A model generated the notes under the pieces. That model was not told the origin of the DNA. It made no database searches and worked only from the letters and a program-made list of their open reading frames with translations. This document shows, in pieces, positions 43,403 to 51,844 of a stretch of 64,000 bases of DNA. Within the stretch, counting starts at the first letter, position 1, and each line of letters opens with the position of its first letter. The DNA comes from Mycetocola saprophilus (lineage in GTDB: Bacteria; Actinomycetota; Actinomycetes; Actinomycetales; Microbacteriaceae): NCBI RefSeq assembly GCF_000718085.1, contig NZ_JOEC01000002.1, positions 248,001 through 312,000 of the forward strand, read 5' to 3'. Position numbers and translations under genes: made by a program.

Positions 43403-45376
43403 CTACGTCGTGCGATTGATTCGAGAATTAAACGTGGTTGCCGCCGCACGACGGTGCAACAGCAGGGTTGGGGCGAGATAGAGCGGAAGGGCGAGCAGCG
43501 CCCACACCGCTGAGATATCGCCGAACCGCGGCAGTATGAGGGCCAGTGTCACCAGCGCGGCCAGCGTCGCCTCCCAGCGGATCCGGCCCGCGAGTATGCG
43601 TGGCCAGGTCCACCCCGAGGTCCGCTGCACGAAGAGCCGCCGTGATCGGGTGAGCGCGGAGATCCAGGCCGACACAGCGATACTCGTGAGGAGCGCGAGC
43701 AATACCAGTAGCGCCGAGAGGGTGAGCGTTTGCGCCACCATGCTCTGTTGTTGAGCCGCGTACAGACCGGCATCGGACACCCGATCCACCGAGCGAACGT
43801 GGCTGCCAAGTGGCGTTTCTCTGAGGTACGCCTGCACCCACGCCGAGTCCCCAAAAATGAGGTTTCCCGAGCTGATTGTGGATTCCAGGAAGCCGTCGGT
43901 AAAGGTTGTTGTCACGCTGTCGGTGACCAGAATCAGGGGACGGCTCAGTAGGCGCAGATCTCCCGGCACGGGAGATATTCCCGGGAACGGTTCGGTGCCC
44001 GTGTACCGAAAGGCGGGTAGCACGGTTTCGCGGCCCGCGTCCGTGCGCCCGGCTCGATTCCAGAGCGGGAATGAGCTGGCGAGATAGCGGGAGATGTTCA
44101 CGGGGAGTTGTGTGTCGGTAACGGGTTCACCCGCCGTCCCCAGCGGTCCTGCCTCTTCGGGGGTGAAACCGAGTGCCGGAGCGACGGCCTCAAGATAGGC
44201 GCGATTCACCATGACCAGGCCGTCATATCCGTTGGCCGCCAGGGCGGGGTTATCTGCTGTTCCCTGCGCATAAGAGAACGCCAGGCTTCCCTTCTCATCC
44301 GCGTCTCTGGCCAGGTCGGTGAGACCGGCGGGAAGCGAGTCGCCGTCCGAGGGCCCACCCAGGCGCAGCGAAACGTACCGATCCAGGGACGCCCAACTCG
44401 TTTGCTGACGGGTGAAATTCGAGGATTCCTGCGCGGCCGAGACCACCGGGGGCAGAAGCAGAGCGATCAGCAAAAGCGTGGCAATTTTCAGGACCTCGGC
44501 GATGGTCGCAAAGTGTCCCTCGGGCGGCCGACGGGAGGCGATGGTTGCAACCGAAGGCCAGGTGAGTGCACTCGTCAGCAGCCCGGCGATGACCATCGCC
44601 ACGAGGGAAATGGCGATGAGCGCGCCCAGTGCCAGAGCGAAGGGAGTGAGTGACGATGCTCGTCCCGAGGCGATCACGATGACAATCGAGGTGAGAGTGG
44701 CTCCGGCGACCGGAAGAACACAGATCCGCAGGAGGCTCCCCAGATCATCAACCAGGATCCGTCTCTTCGGGGTTCCACACAGGATCTTAAGGGCGCGGGC
44801 CCGGGCGCGAAGTGCGTACCAGCAGACACTCACGGTGGTCAGCAGGATTAGGCAGGTAAGAAAGGGGAGCCACGCCCCGGTGTTGAGCAGGGCATATCCG
44901 AATATCGTTCCCGCATCCCTGTGCTGGATCGTGGCGGTAGCGCCAGAACGCTTGAACCATGCATCCAGCGCCGCGGTAGCCCTCGCGCTCCCCGAGTAAA
45001 CAAAGGTGCCATCAAGCGGCGTATCACCCAGATCGGTGGCGGCGCGTAGCTGTCCCGTCACCCCCGGACGAAACCAACTCAGGGGTTGTGGTGTGGTCGG
45101 CGCATCGGGGCCAAAGACATAGAGGGACCGGGTGGAAAGGAAATCCTCGGGACCGGCGACCACCTTGACCAGACGCAGCTTCGCGTCCGCGGCGAGGGCC
45201 TCCAGGGCTGAGACGAGTTCGGTCTTACTCTGCGGAGACTGGGTGAAGTTCACGCTCGCGGTGTACTCGGCACCGTCGGGGAATCCGTCCTCCTCCGCCA
45301 TGACATAGAGCGCGGCGATCACGGCGAGGAACAGGGTGACGCCGGCCGCCGTCACCCGGACGAGTATCCTCAGCAT
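43403..45376 (-). CDS. Bacteriocin-associated integral membrane protein (lactococcin-972 cassette)
   Basis: 657 residues with an internally duplicated plan: helix (about 6-26), ectodomain, three helices to about 290; then again helix (about 300-315), ectodomain about 318-540, three helices to the end. This size and double layout match the DUF1430-type putative immunity/transport proteins of lactococcin-972 loci, a fused FtsX-like permease. ATG 45376 lies 7 bp after the 34-codon peptide gene and has no ribosome-binding site of its own, suggesting coupling. The cassette at 3785-6571 has the same plan as two separate genes. Confidence 0.85.
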   Translation of the reverse strand: MLRILVRVTAAGVTLFLAVIAALYVMAEEDGFPDGAEYTASVNFTQSPQSKTELVSALEALAADAKLRLVKVVAGPEDFLSTRSLYVFGPDAPTTPQPLSWFRPGVTGQLRAATDLGDTPLDGTFVYSGSARATAALDAWFKRSGATATIQHRDAGTIFGYALLNTGAWLPFLTCLILLTTVSVCWYALRARARALKILCGTPKRRILVDDLGSLLRICVLPVAGATLTSIVIVIASGRASSLTPFALALGALIAISLVAMVIAGLLTSALTWPSVATIASRRPPEGHFATIAEVLKIATLLLIALLLPPVVSAAQESSNFTRQQTSWASLDRYVSLRLGGPSDGDSLPAGLTDLARDADEKGSLAFSYAQGTADNPALAANGYDGLVMVNRAYLEAVAPALGFTPEEAGPLGTAGEPVTDTQLPVNISRYLASSFPLWNRAGRTDAGRETVLPAFRYTGTEPFPGISPVPGDLRLLSRPLILVTDSVTTTFTDGFLESTISSGNLIFGDSAWVQAYLRETPLGSHVRSVDRVSDAGLYAAQQQSMVAQTLTLSALLVLLALLTSIAVSAWISALTRSRRLFVQRTSGWTWPRILAGRIRWEATLAALVTLALILPRFGDISAVWALLALPLYLAPTLLLHRRAAATTFNSRINRTT

Positions 45377-45383
45377 CGGCTAG

Positions 45384-45488
45384 CTAGCACACTCGGTAGT
45401 AGTACTTATTATTCGTCCACGGCGTCGCGTTTATCGGTTGACCAGTTCCGGTGAGAATCACCGCCGAGAGCATCTTTCGTGTGAACAT
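45384..45488 (-). CDS. 34-residue peptide, candidate bacteriocin or signal precursor (possibly a remnant)
   Basis: Short gene with AGGAAA seven bases before ATG 45488, stop TAG 7 bp before the membrane protein start. The product begins with MFTRK and a short hydrophobic stretch (MLSAVIL) and ends TNNKYYYRVC. A Sec-like cleavage after INA would leave a 13-residue Tyr-rich peptide ending in Cys. Lactococcin-972-family precursors have a signal peptide and an aromatic C-terminal tail but are near 90 residues, so this may be an internally deleted relic or a genuinely tiny peptide. No homologue can be asserted from sequence alone. Confidence 0.5.
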   Translation of the reverse strand: MFTRKMLSAVILTGTGQPINATPWTNNKYYYRVC

Positions 45489-45507
45489 GATTTTCCTTTC
45501 GTGGTGG

Positions 45508-45521
45508 CCGCAACGTTGCGG
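45508..45521. promoter_or_regulatory. Palindrome before the 34-residue peptide gene
   Basis: CCGCAACGTTGCGG, perfect 14-bp palindrome 20 bp upstream of the peptide start codon in a 189-bp divergent region; a second imperfect dyad CTCC-N9-GGAG lies at 45557-45573. Operator of the cassette is the likely role. Confidence 0.45.
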
Positions 45522-45677
45522 TTGGGGACGAGCGTAGGACTGCGCGGAATGGATAGCTCCTGATTTTCGGGAGATATCAGGCGTGAGCTAGGGGTTTTCG
45601 TGGCCCGTCGCCTGCGAGAAACCGGGAAAAAACGGCCGGGGGAGGACGTGTCGGGCATCCCGCGGTAGGCTGGAGGG

Positions 45678-46157
45678 GTGACAGAACATAACCTGCTCGG
45701 AATCCCGGAAACCCGCCTCCCGGAAGAACCGGAGGTTAGCCGCGCCCTGGAGAAGGCCGTGGGCATCGACGAACTCGAAGCGATCGTCGCCGCACACCCG
45801 TCATCCTCGCTCGCCTGGGCCGCCCTGGCGCAGGCCGCCGCGAACTCCGAGCGTCCGATCACCGGATACGCCTACGCCCGCGTCGCCTACCACCGTGGGC
45901 TTGATTCGCTGCGTAAGGCCGGGTGGCGTGGACAGGGCCCGATCCCCTGGTCGCATGAGCCCAACCGCGGAGTCCTGCGCGCGCTCTACCTGCTGCGCCG
46001 CGCGGCCCTGGACATCGGCGAAACCGCCGAGGTCACCCGCCTCACCGAGTTCCTGCGCGACGCCGATGAAACCGCCATCGCGCAGATCGAGAACGAAAAC
46101 GTGCCGGCCGAACCCGCGCCGACCACCGAGGCATTCTTTATTCGCGGCCTGGACTAG
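45678..46157 (+). CDS. DUF3151 family protein
   Basis: 159-residue cytosolic protein of the actinobacterial DUF3151 family, which usually sits beside purA or fba. Conserved blocks seen: HNLLGIPETRLPE at the start, AAHPSSSLAWAALA, ITGYAYARVAYHRGLDSLRKAGWRG (split), and VPWSHEPNRGVLRALY-like IPWSHEPNRGVLRALYLL. Helical, TPR-like; function unknown. GTG 45678 has GAGGG upstream. Ends 111 bp before purA, same strand. Confidence 0.92.
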   Translation: MTEHNLLGIPETRLPEEPEVSRALEKAVGIDELEAIVAAHPSSSLAWAALAQAAANSERPITGYAYARVAYHRGLDSLRKAGWRGQGPIPWSHEPNRGVLRALYLLRRAALDIGETAEVTRLTEFLRDADETAIAQIENENVPAEPAPTTEAFFIRGLD

Positions 46158-46268
46158 GCCGTCGTCACGGCTCGTGAGGGTCGTCACCGCAACACCACTT
46201 TGTGAGCGCGCCCGAAAGCGCCTCCACCACAAATTTGTACGTGCAGCACCGAAAGAGGGAACACCACC

Positions 46269-47555
46269 ATGCCGGGAATTGTGATCGTAGGAGCCCAGTG
46301 GGGCGACGAGGGTAAGGGGAAGGCAACCGACCTCCTCGGCTCGCGCATCGACTACGTGGTCAAGTTCAACGGCGGGAACAACGCCGGCCACACCGTGGTG
46401 GTGGGCAACGAAAAGTACGCCCTGCACCTGCTGCCCTCGGGCATCCTGACCCCCGGCGTGACCCCCGTCATCGCCAACGGCGTTGTCGTGGACCTCTCGG
46501 TTCTGTTCCAGGAGCTTGAGGCCCTCTCGGCCCGTGGCGTGGACGTGTCCAAGCTGCGCATCAGCGCCAACGCACACATCATCACCCACTACCACCGCAC
46601 CCTGGACAAGGTGACCGAGCGCTTCCTGGGTAAGCGTCAGATCGGCACCACCGGTCGCGGCATCGGCCCGGCCTACGCCGACAAGATCAACCGCGTGGGC
46701 ATCCGCGTGCAGGACCTGTTCGACGAGAACATCCTGCGTCAGAAGGTTGAGGGTGCCCTCGGCGTCAAGAACCACCTGCTGCTCAAGGTGTACAACCGTC
46801 GCGCGATCACCGTGGACGAGATCATGGAAGACCTGCTCAGCTACACCGAGCGTCTGCGCCCCATGGTTGTCGACGCCTCGCTCGAGCTCAACCGTGCGCT
46901 TGAGCGCGGCGAGAACGTGCTGTTCGAGGGTGGCCAGGCCACCATGCTCGACATCGACCACGGAACCTACCCGTTCGTGACCTCCTCTTCCGCTACCTCG
47001 GGTGGTGCCGCCACCGGTTCCGGTGTGGCCCCGAACAAGCTGGACCGGATCATCGGCATCGTCAAGGCCTACACCACCCGCGTGGGTGCCGGCCCTTTCC
47101 CCACCGAGCTGTTCGACGCCTCGGGTGACTACCTGCGCGCCAAGGGCTTCGAGTTCGGCACCACCACCGGCCGTCCGCGCCGCGTGGGCTGGTACGACGC
47201 CCCGATCGCCCGCTACACCTCGCGCATCAACGGTGTGACCGACTTCGTGCTGACCAAGCTCGACATCCTCGACGAGCTCAAGACCATCCCGGTCTGTGTC
47301 GCCTATGAGGTAGACGGCGTGCGCCACGACGAGGTTCCGGTCTCGCAGACCGACTTCCACCACGCGACCCCCATCTATGAGGAGTTCCCCGGCTGGGAGA
47401 CCGACATCAGCGGGATCCGCGAGTTCGATGACCTGCCCGAGAACGCCCGCAACTACGTGCTCGCCCTGGAGAAGATGAGCGGTTCGCGCATCTCCGCCAT
47501 CGGCGTGGGCCCGGGCCGCGACGCCATCATCGTGCGTCACGACCTGATCGACTAG
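46269..47555 (+). CDS. purA: Adenylosuccinate synthetase
   Basis: 428 residues, full length. Converts IMP and aspartate to adenylosuccinate with GTP, first committed step to AMP. GDEGKGK (residues 12-18, Asp13 catalytic), NNAGHTVV (catalytic His), [36 protein letters not shown] (split) and [13 protein letters not shown] are all present. ATG 46269 follows GAGGG. Only 7 bp separate it from the signal peptidase gene, so purA may drive sipW transcription. Confidence 0.98.
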   Translation: MPGIVIVGAQWGDEGKGKATDLLGSRIDYVVKFNGGNNAGHTVVVGNEKYALHLLPSGILTPGVTPVIANGVVVDLSVLFQELEALSARGVDVSKLRISANAHIITHYHRTLDKVTERFLGKRQIGTTGRGIGPAYADKINRVGIRVQDLFDENILRQKVEGALGVKNHLLLKVYNRRAITVDEIMEDLLSYTERLRPMVVDASLELNRALERGENVLFEGGQATMLDIDHGTYPFVTSSSATSGGAATGSGVAPNKLDRIIGIVKAYTTRVGAGPFPTELFDASGDYLRAKGFEFGTTTGRPRRVGWYDAPIARYTSRINGVTDFVLTKLDILDELKTIPVCVAYEVDGVRHDEVPVSQTDFHHATPIYEEFPGWETDISGIREFDDLPENARNYVLALEKMSGSRISAIGVGPGRDAIIVRHDLID

Positions 47556-47562
47556 GCCCCAC

Positions 47563-48267
47563 ATGACGAACGACCCCGCCATCCCGGACCGTGAACCGGT
47601 GAGCCGCCCCGAGGCGCGCACACCGAATGAGCCCGGGGAGGCGGGGTCGTTTGCGTCGGTACCGCCGGAAGCAAGCGCAACCGCGCCTGCGGAAGCGGCC
47701 ACCACCGAGCAGTCTGGCTCCGCCCCGCGCTCCCGCGGACGCCGCATCGCCGGGCTGATCACCAAGATCATCTCCTGGATCGTGATCGGTGCCGCGGTGG
47801 TGCTGATCGTCGCCTTTGTGCTGGTCCCGCGCGTCACCGGGGCCACCCCCTATACGGTGCTAACCGGATCCATGCGACCGAACATGCCCCCGGGAACCAC
47901 GGTGGTGGTGCGCCCGATCGACTTCGATGCGATTCGGGTGGGCGATGTCATCACCTATCAGATCGCCTCCGGCAAACCCGAGGTGGTGACCCACCGGGTG
48001 ATCGCCGTCAACGTGACCCAGGACGGTCCGCGCCTGCAGACCAAGGGCGATGCAAACCCCGCGCCCGATCCGAACCCCGTCCGCCCCGAACAGGTGCGCG
48101 GCAAGGTCTGGTACTGGGCACCGTTTGTGGGGTACCTCAGCCAGGGCATCCAGTCCGATACTCGCACCTGGGTCGCCCGCGGCATCGGCATTGCGCTGAT
48201 CGGCTACGCCGCCTTCGTCGTGGTGGGGGCCGTCCGGGGTCGTGCCCGTCGCCGCCTAGAGCGGTGA
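47563..48267 (+). CDS. sipW: SipW/ER-type signal peptidase I
   Basis: 234 residues. Disordered acidic N-terminus (1-60), helix about 65-88, catalytic domain, and a C-terminal helix about 205-225. The nucleophile is Ser103 in LTGSMRPNMPPG; the general base is His144 in VVTHRVIAV, where bacterial LepB-type enzymes have Lys, so it is the SipW/archaeal/ER form with box E-like TKGDANPAPDPNPV. Such enzymes process alternate-type signal peptides (GGAGTLAYW), exactly those encoded 1.3-4.5 kb downstream. Its 3' end overlaps the convergent hydrolase gene by 12 bp. Confidence 0.93.
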   Translation: MTNDPAIPDREPVSRPEARTPNEPGEAGSFASVPPEASATAPAEAATTEQSGSAPRSRGRRIAGLITKIISWIVIGAAVVLIVAFVLVPRVTGATPYTVLTGSMRPNMPPGTTVVVRPIDFDAIRVGDVITYQIASGKPEVVTHRVIAVNVTQDGPRLQTKGDANPAPDPNPVRPEQVRGKVWYWAPFVGYLSQGIQSDTRTWVARGIGIALIGYAAFVVVGAVRGRARRRLER

Positions 48268-49161
48268 GTTTTCGGCGAGGACTTCCCGAAGCACGGTGAT
48301 GGTGCGCTCCAGCGCGTCGCGACCCGCGGGCCCGCCCGAGCGCTCCTTGAAGTACTGAATGTAGCCATGCGTGGCGTTCTCGGAGACGATCAGGGTGGTG
48401 GGGATTTCGGCCGCTTCGAGGCGCGCCGAAAAGTGCCGGCTGTCGTCCAGGAGCGGATCGAGGGTACCCACGGCGAGGATCGTGGGAGGCATCCCCTCCA
48501 CGCTCCCCAGCGCCGGGGAGATGCGCGGATCCCACCGAGAAATATCCGGGCCGAGATAGGCGGCGTCCACCCCGCGCATGACCCCGTTGGTGGGGAAGTG
48601 CGTGTCTCCCAGCCGTGCCCAAGAATCGGAGTTGGTCCGGAAATCCAGAAGCGGGTAGAACAGGAACTGTGCGGCAAACCCCGCCTGCCCCGCGTCTCGG
48701 GCACGAGCCACGGCGAGGGCTGCAAGGTTGCCACCCGCGCTGTCGCCACCGACCACGATACGGGTAGCGTCGATCCTCAACTCCTCGGCATGTGCGCGTG
48801 CCCACCGCGAAACCGCGGAGACATCATCGAGACCCGCGGGGAAGGGATGCTCCGGGGCTAGTCGGTAGTCAATCGCGAGCACGGTCGCCGAAACCCCGAG
48901 CGCGAGCGCCCGGGCCAGGACATCGTGCGTTTCAAGATCCCCCGATACGAATCCGCCCCCGTGGATGAAGATGATCAGCGGAAGAGTCTCGTCCGAGTCC
49001 GTGGGGCGATACTCGCGCACTCGGATTTCTCGTTCCGGTTCACTCGCTGGGACCCGATGCGTGCGCACGATGCTCACCGGATCGGGAGAGCCCGCCATCT
49101 CGTTCTGTGCGGAATACGACTCACGCATTCCTCGAGCAAACTCCAAATTCGTTTCGGCCAT
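48256..49161 (-). CDS. Alpha/beta hydrolase of the hormone-sensitive-lipase (HSL) family
   Basis: 301 residues from ATG 49161 (GGGGAG upstream). Oxyanion motif HGGG in IIFIHGGGFVSGD, the following DYRLAPEHPFPA, nucleophile in GGDSAGGN, and the C-terminal catalytic Asp (TLDPLLDD) and His (NATHGY). A cytosolic carboxylesterase of the HSL group acting on short-chain esters; natural substrate unknown. It lies convergent to sipW and interrupts the link between sipW and its likely substrates. Confidence 0.93.
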   Translation of the reverse strand: MAETNLEFARGMRESYSAQNEMAGSPDPVSIVRTHRVPASEPEREIRVREYRPTDSDETLPLIIFIHGGGFVSGDLETHDVLARALALGVSATVLAIDYRLAPEHPFPAGLDDVSAVSRWARAHAEELRIDATRIVVGGDSAGGNLAALAVARARDAGQAGFAAQFLFYPLLDFRTNSDSWARLGDTHFPTNGVMRGVDAAYLGPDISRWDPRISPALGSVEGMPPTILAVGTLDPLLDDSRHFSARLEAAEIPTTLIVSENATHGYIQYFKERSGGPAGRDALERTITVLREVLAENSPL

Positions 49162-49438
49162 GATCTCTCCCCTATTCACATCGATTGAGCCCACGCTGTG
49201 GGTTGTGCAGTAAATAAGCGTGCACTGTACGGGAAAATTCCCACTTCGAAGGGGGTCATCCTGCGCCGAGCGTGCGGTTGGGGGACCCCGCGGACCTAAT
49301 CTTGAGGTTTCCTTGAGCTAACGATGTCCCCCGCGCCAAAAATAGCGAAATGTTGTCACGATTACGTCGGTCATCTTGAGCCGGGATGACGATTATTGAA
49401 TCAACGGTAAGCGAGCCCGGCCCGAACCGGATTTGCAC
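49162..49438. promoter_or_regulatory. Intergenic region with 11-bp phased CTTGAG repeats ahead of fibre operon
   Basis: Part of a 426-bp gene-free stretch. TCTTGAG at 49300-49306 and CCTTGAG at 49311-49317 are exactly 11 bp apart, with a further TCTTGAG at 49374-49380. This spacing suits an OmpR-family regulator, and the same word recurs at 22-bp spacing near 54.9 kb beside the orphan regulator. No coding sequence was seen here. Confidence 0.45.
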
Positions 49439-49517
49439 TGAGAACAACCCGAAATTGCTCTCACAGCCGAGGACAACCCGAAACTGTTCTCACCGAAAAC
49501 AACCCGAAATTGTTTTC
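49439..49517 (+). repeat. Three tandem dyads with invariant CCCGAAA centre upstream of major fibre subunit
   Basis: Dyads at 49439-49463, 49469-49491 and 49495-49517. Each is arm-CCCGAAA-arm: TGAGAACAA/TTGCTCTCA, GAGGACAA/CTGTTCTC, GAAAACAA/TTGTTTTC (last one perfect). Centres are 29 and 26 bp apart and each is followed by CACAG or CACCG. They lie 70-150 bp before the first fibre gene. They may be operators or, if transcribed, three RNA hairpins with a constant loop. Confidence 0.85.
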
Positions 49518-49587
49518 ACCGCCGTCACCCACCCGAAGCAGTACTCGTCACCTCCCCCCAAGACGATTTTCCCCCAAAGGACTTGCC

Positions 49588-50160
49588 ATGAAGAAGACCA
49601 CCACCGCTGCAATCGCCGCTACCCTCGGCGCAGCACTCCTGCTCGGCGGCGCCGGCACCCTGGCTTACTGGACGGACACCAAGGACGCCCAGGCCCAGAC
49701 CATCAACTCGGGAAGCCTCGAGCTGGGTCAGATCGGTTCCGCCAACTGGAGCGTGCAGCACGTAGTCGGTAACACGAAGACTCAGCCCACCCAGGTTGAC
49801 CCCTCGTCGTTCCGCATCGTTCCCGGTGACGTCCTCACCACCACCGTCAACGTTCCGGTTACCCTGACCGGAAACGACATCAAGGCCAGCCTCAAGGTTG
49901 ACCAGCTGCGTTGGGAAGCCAGCTCGCTGCGCGACAAGCTCTCCGTTGCGGTTGTCAGCATCAAGGGCCAGACCCCGGTTGACGGTGCGGTTACCCTGAC
50001 CAGCACCAACGGCCAGAGCACCGTCAACGTGCCCGTCGTGATCGCGGTGACCTACAAGTGGGATGGTGAGACTCCGGTCGCAGCCAACCGTGGCGAAATC
50101 AGCAACAGCGCAACCCTGCAGGCAAAGTACACCCTCACCCAGGTCGCCGCAGGTCAGTAG
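49588..50160 (+). CDS. SipW-dependent alternate-type signal peptide protein 1 (major fibre subunit candidate)
   Basis: 190 residues from ATG 49588 (AAAGGA upstream). Alternate-type signal peptide: MKKTTTAAIAATLGAALLL then GGAGTLAYWTDTKDA, the motif recognised by SipW. The mature region (about 36-190) is a beta-rich single domain like TasA/camelysin fibre proteins (SGSLELGQ, VPGDVLTTTVNVPVTLTG, LTSTNGQSTVNVPVVIAVTY, AKYTLTQ). No cysteines. In Bacillus such proteins polymerise into biofilm amyloid-like fibres; here the role is inferred. Followed by a hairpin and tandem repeats, so it may be transcribed more than the genes downstream. Confidence 0.88.
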   Translation: MKKTTTAAIAATLGAALLLGGAGTLAYWTDTKDAQAQTINSGSLELGQIGSANWSVQHVVGNTKTQPTQVDPSSFRIVPGDVLTTTVNVPVTLTGNDIKASLKVDQLRWEASSLRDKLSVAVVSIKGQTPVDGAVTLTSTNGQSTVNVPVVIAVTYKWDGETPVAANRGEISNSATLQAKYTLTQVAAGQ

Positions 50161-50168
50161 TCAAGACT

Positions 50169-50207
50169 CGTGACCCTCGCTGAATCCCCCTTCGGGCGGC
50201 GGTCACG
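50169..50207 (+). terminator. Weak terminator-like hairpin after fibre subunit 1
   Basis: CGTGACC / GGTCACG arms (50169-50175, 50201-50207) enclosing a smaller CCC-TTC-GGG hairpin, 8 bp after the stop. Partial termination would favour subunit 1 over the four genes downstream. Confidence 0.45.
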
Positions 50208-50273
50208 GATACGTCCTCACAGCACTATCGTGTGACGTATCACCCCGGTGTGCGGGCCTCGGCCCCGCCGGAT

Positions 50274-50369
50274 GGGACACAGCCTCCCCGCTGTTGCCCC
50301 GGACGAGCATCGCTCGGCAATGGGACGCAGCCCCCCCGCTGTTGCCCCGGCCTGAGCCCCGCTCGGCGA
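50274..50369 (+). repeat. 48-bp tandem repeat, two copies, between fibre genes 1 and 2
   Basis: Units 50274-50321 and 50322-50369 both read GGGACRCAGCCYCCCCGCTG and continue TTGCCCCGG...CGCTCGGC. A third partial TTGCCCCGGACGA occurs at the ribosome-binding site region before gene 2. The 299 bp between genes 1 and 2 hold no coding sequence. Confidence 0.85.
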
Positions 50370-50459
50370 AACGGATCGGCCTCGTGAGTATTCCCCCTAA
50401 TTTCCTCACGGGGCCGATCCCATACCCTCCCCACTTTTGCCCCGGACGAAAGGACCATC

Positions 50460-51041
50460 GTGCGCAAGCTCATCACCGCCGCGATCGCCGCCGTTTTCGG
50501 GGCTGCGCTGCTGATGGGCGGTGCCGGAACGCTGGCGTTTTGGACCGACACCAAGGATGCGGCACCGTTGAAGATCCAGTCGGGATCGCTGAGCCTCGGC
50601 AACGTGGGTGGCGCCACCACCGCATGGACCCTCGGTCAGGACGTGCCCCAGGGCCGCGGATCCGCCGCGATCGCCTACACCGGTCAGGCCCTCGTCCCCG
50701 GTGACGTGCTCACCGGCACCGTCAACGTTCCGGTTGAACTGATCGGCACCGACATGCGCGCGAGCCTCGCGGTCTCGGCCCTCAGCGTGACCGGGAGCAC
50801 CGGATCGGCCGCGGATGCGGCCCTTGCCAAGACCCTGGTGACACGCGTGGTGAGTGTGGGCACCGCCCAGACCATCACCACCGGGATTTCCCCCGCCGGG
50901 ACCGTGAATGCCGGGGATCGCACCGTTCCCGTGGTGGTCAGCGTGACCCTGCCCTGGGAAACGACCGCCGCAATGTCCGGTAGCGTAAAGCTCGCGATGA
51001 CCTACACCCTGACCCAGCAGCCGATCGGAGCCGCATCGTGA
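50460..51041 (+). CDS. SipW-dependent alternate-type signal peptide protein 2
   Basis: 193 residues from GTG 50460 (AAAGGACC upstream). Signal MRKLITAAIAAVFGAALLM plus GGAGTLAFWTDTKDA, nearly identical in design to protein 1. The mature domain shares the same pattern (SGSLSLGNVG, VPGDVLTGTVNVPVELIGTDM, VPVVVSVTLPW, LAMTYTLTQ), so the two are paralogues. Its stop overlaps the next start (GTGA). Candidate minor subunit or tip of a fibre. Confidence 0.88.
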   Translation: MRKLITAAIAAVFGAALLMGGAGTLAFWTDTKDAAPLKIQSGSLSLGNVGGATTAWTLGQDVPQGRGSAAIAYTGQALVPGDVLTGTVNVPVELIGTDMRASLAVSALSVTGSTGSAADAALAKTLVTRVVSVGTAQTITTGISPAGTVNAGDRTVPVVVSVTLPWETTAAMSGSVKLAMTYTLTQQPIGAAS

Positions 51042-51844
51042 GCACCGACCCGCAGCAGCCCGCGCCCGGCACCGAGTCCGAGACGCCATCCGCCCCGAAG
51101 TCGGGCGCGGTGCCCGATTCGGCAGCCGAATCGACATCCGCATCCGTGCCGGAGTCGGCAGCCGCGGTCGCGCCGGCCACGGCAAAGGAGTCTCTCTTCC
51201 GTCGCCTGTTCCGGACTCGCAGCGCCCGCGTCTGGACCGTCGCGGTGCTCGCCGCCCTGACCGGCGTGGCCCTGCTGGGTGGACCCGGCACGATCGCCTA
51301 CCTGAGCGATCAGGCCAGCGGTCCCACCGCAACCATCTCGGCGGCCACGGGCATTTCGGCCACCGCGACCGCGACCCTCGACACCGTGACCACGGGCACC
51401 TCCCGCACGATCGTCGCCGCGCCCGGTACCGGCATCGTCCCGGGGGTGCGCGCCCAGCGCATCCGTTTTGTGGTGACCGCGGCCGCTACCAACCCGGTGC
51501 AGACCAAGATTTCGGGCACGATCACCGCGACCGCCACCGATCTCGGTGTGACCATGTACGGTCGAGGCGCGCTCAAGATCGGTGCCGAGGGCTCGGCCGG
51601 ATGCACCGTGTCTGGTGCACAGCTGTCCGCGGGAAAGATCACCGCGACCCTCACCCAGACGCCGAACACCACGCTCAAGCCCGGTGCCAGCTGCACGATC
51701 GACGTCACCGTGGCCGTGCCCGCCACCGCCGATGACGGCGGCGACGTGGCCCGCGAACTGCGCGAGCTTAAGTCCAGCCCGCTGGCGGCCTTCAAACTTG
51801 ACGCGACCCTGACCCAGGTACCCCGATCGGAGGAACGACCGTGA
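51038..51844 (+). CDS. Alternate-type signal peptide protein 3 with long cytosolic leader
   Basis: 268 residues. Unlike its neighbours it starts with about 67 hydrophilic Pro/Ser/Ala/Glu residues before the hydrophobic segment (VWTVAVLAALTGVALL) and the SipW-type site GGPGTIAYLSDQ. The mature part (about 95-268) is Thr/Ala-rich and beta-like with two cysteines (AGCTVSG and ASCTIDV) that could pair. The leader resembles that of the SipW-type peptidase and may act in targeting. Coupled to both neighbours by start/stop overlaps. Confidence 0.82.
   Translation: MSTDPQQPAPGTESETPSAPKSGAVPDSAAESTSASVPESAAAVAPATAKESLFRRLFRTRSARVWTVAVLAALTGVALLGGPGTIAYLSDQASGPTATISAATGISATATATLDTVTTGTSRTIVAAPGTGIVPGVRAQRIRFVVTAAATNPVQTKISGTITATATDLGVTMYGRGALKIGAEGSAGCTVSGAQLSAGKITATLTQTPNTTLKPGASCTIDVTVAVPATADDGGDVARELRELKSSPLAAFKLDATLTQVPRSEERP

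Noticed and set aside
45801..47846. 681-codon open frame opposite DUF3151 and purA
   Set aside because: Antisense to a clear PurA; low-complexity His/Gly/Val composition and no recognisable motif.
49439..49517. CRISPR-like array
   Set aside because: The repeats are only three, directly abut, vary in the arms and have no spacers of constant length; no cas genes nearby.
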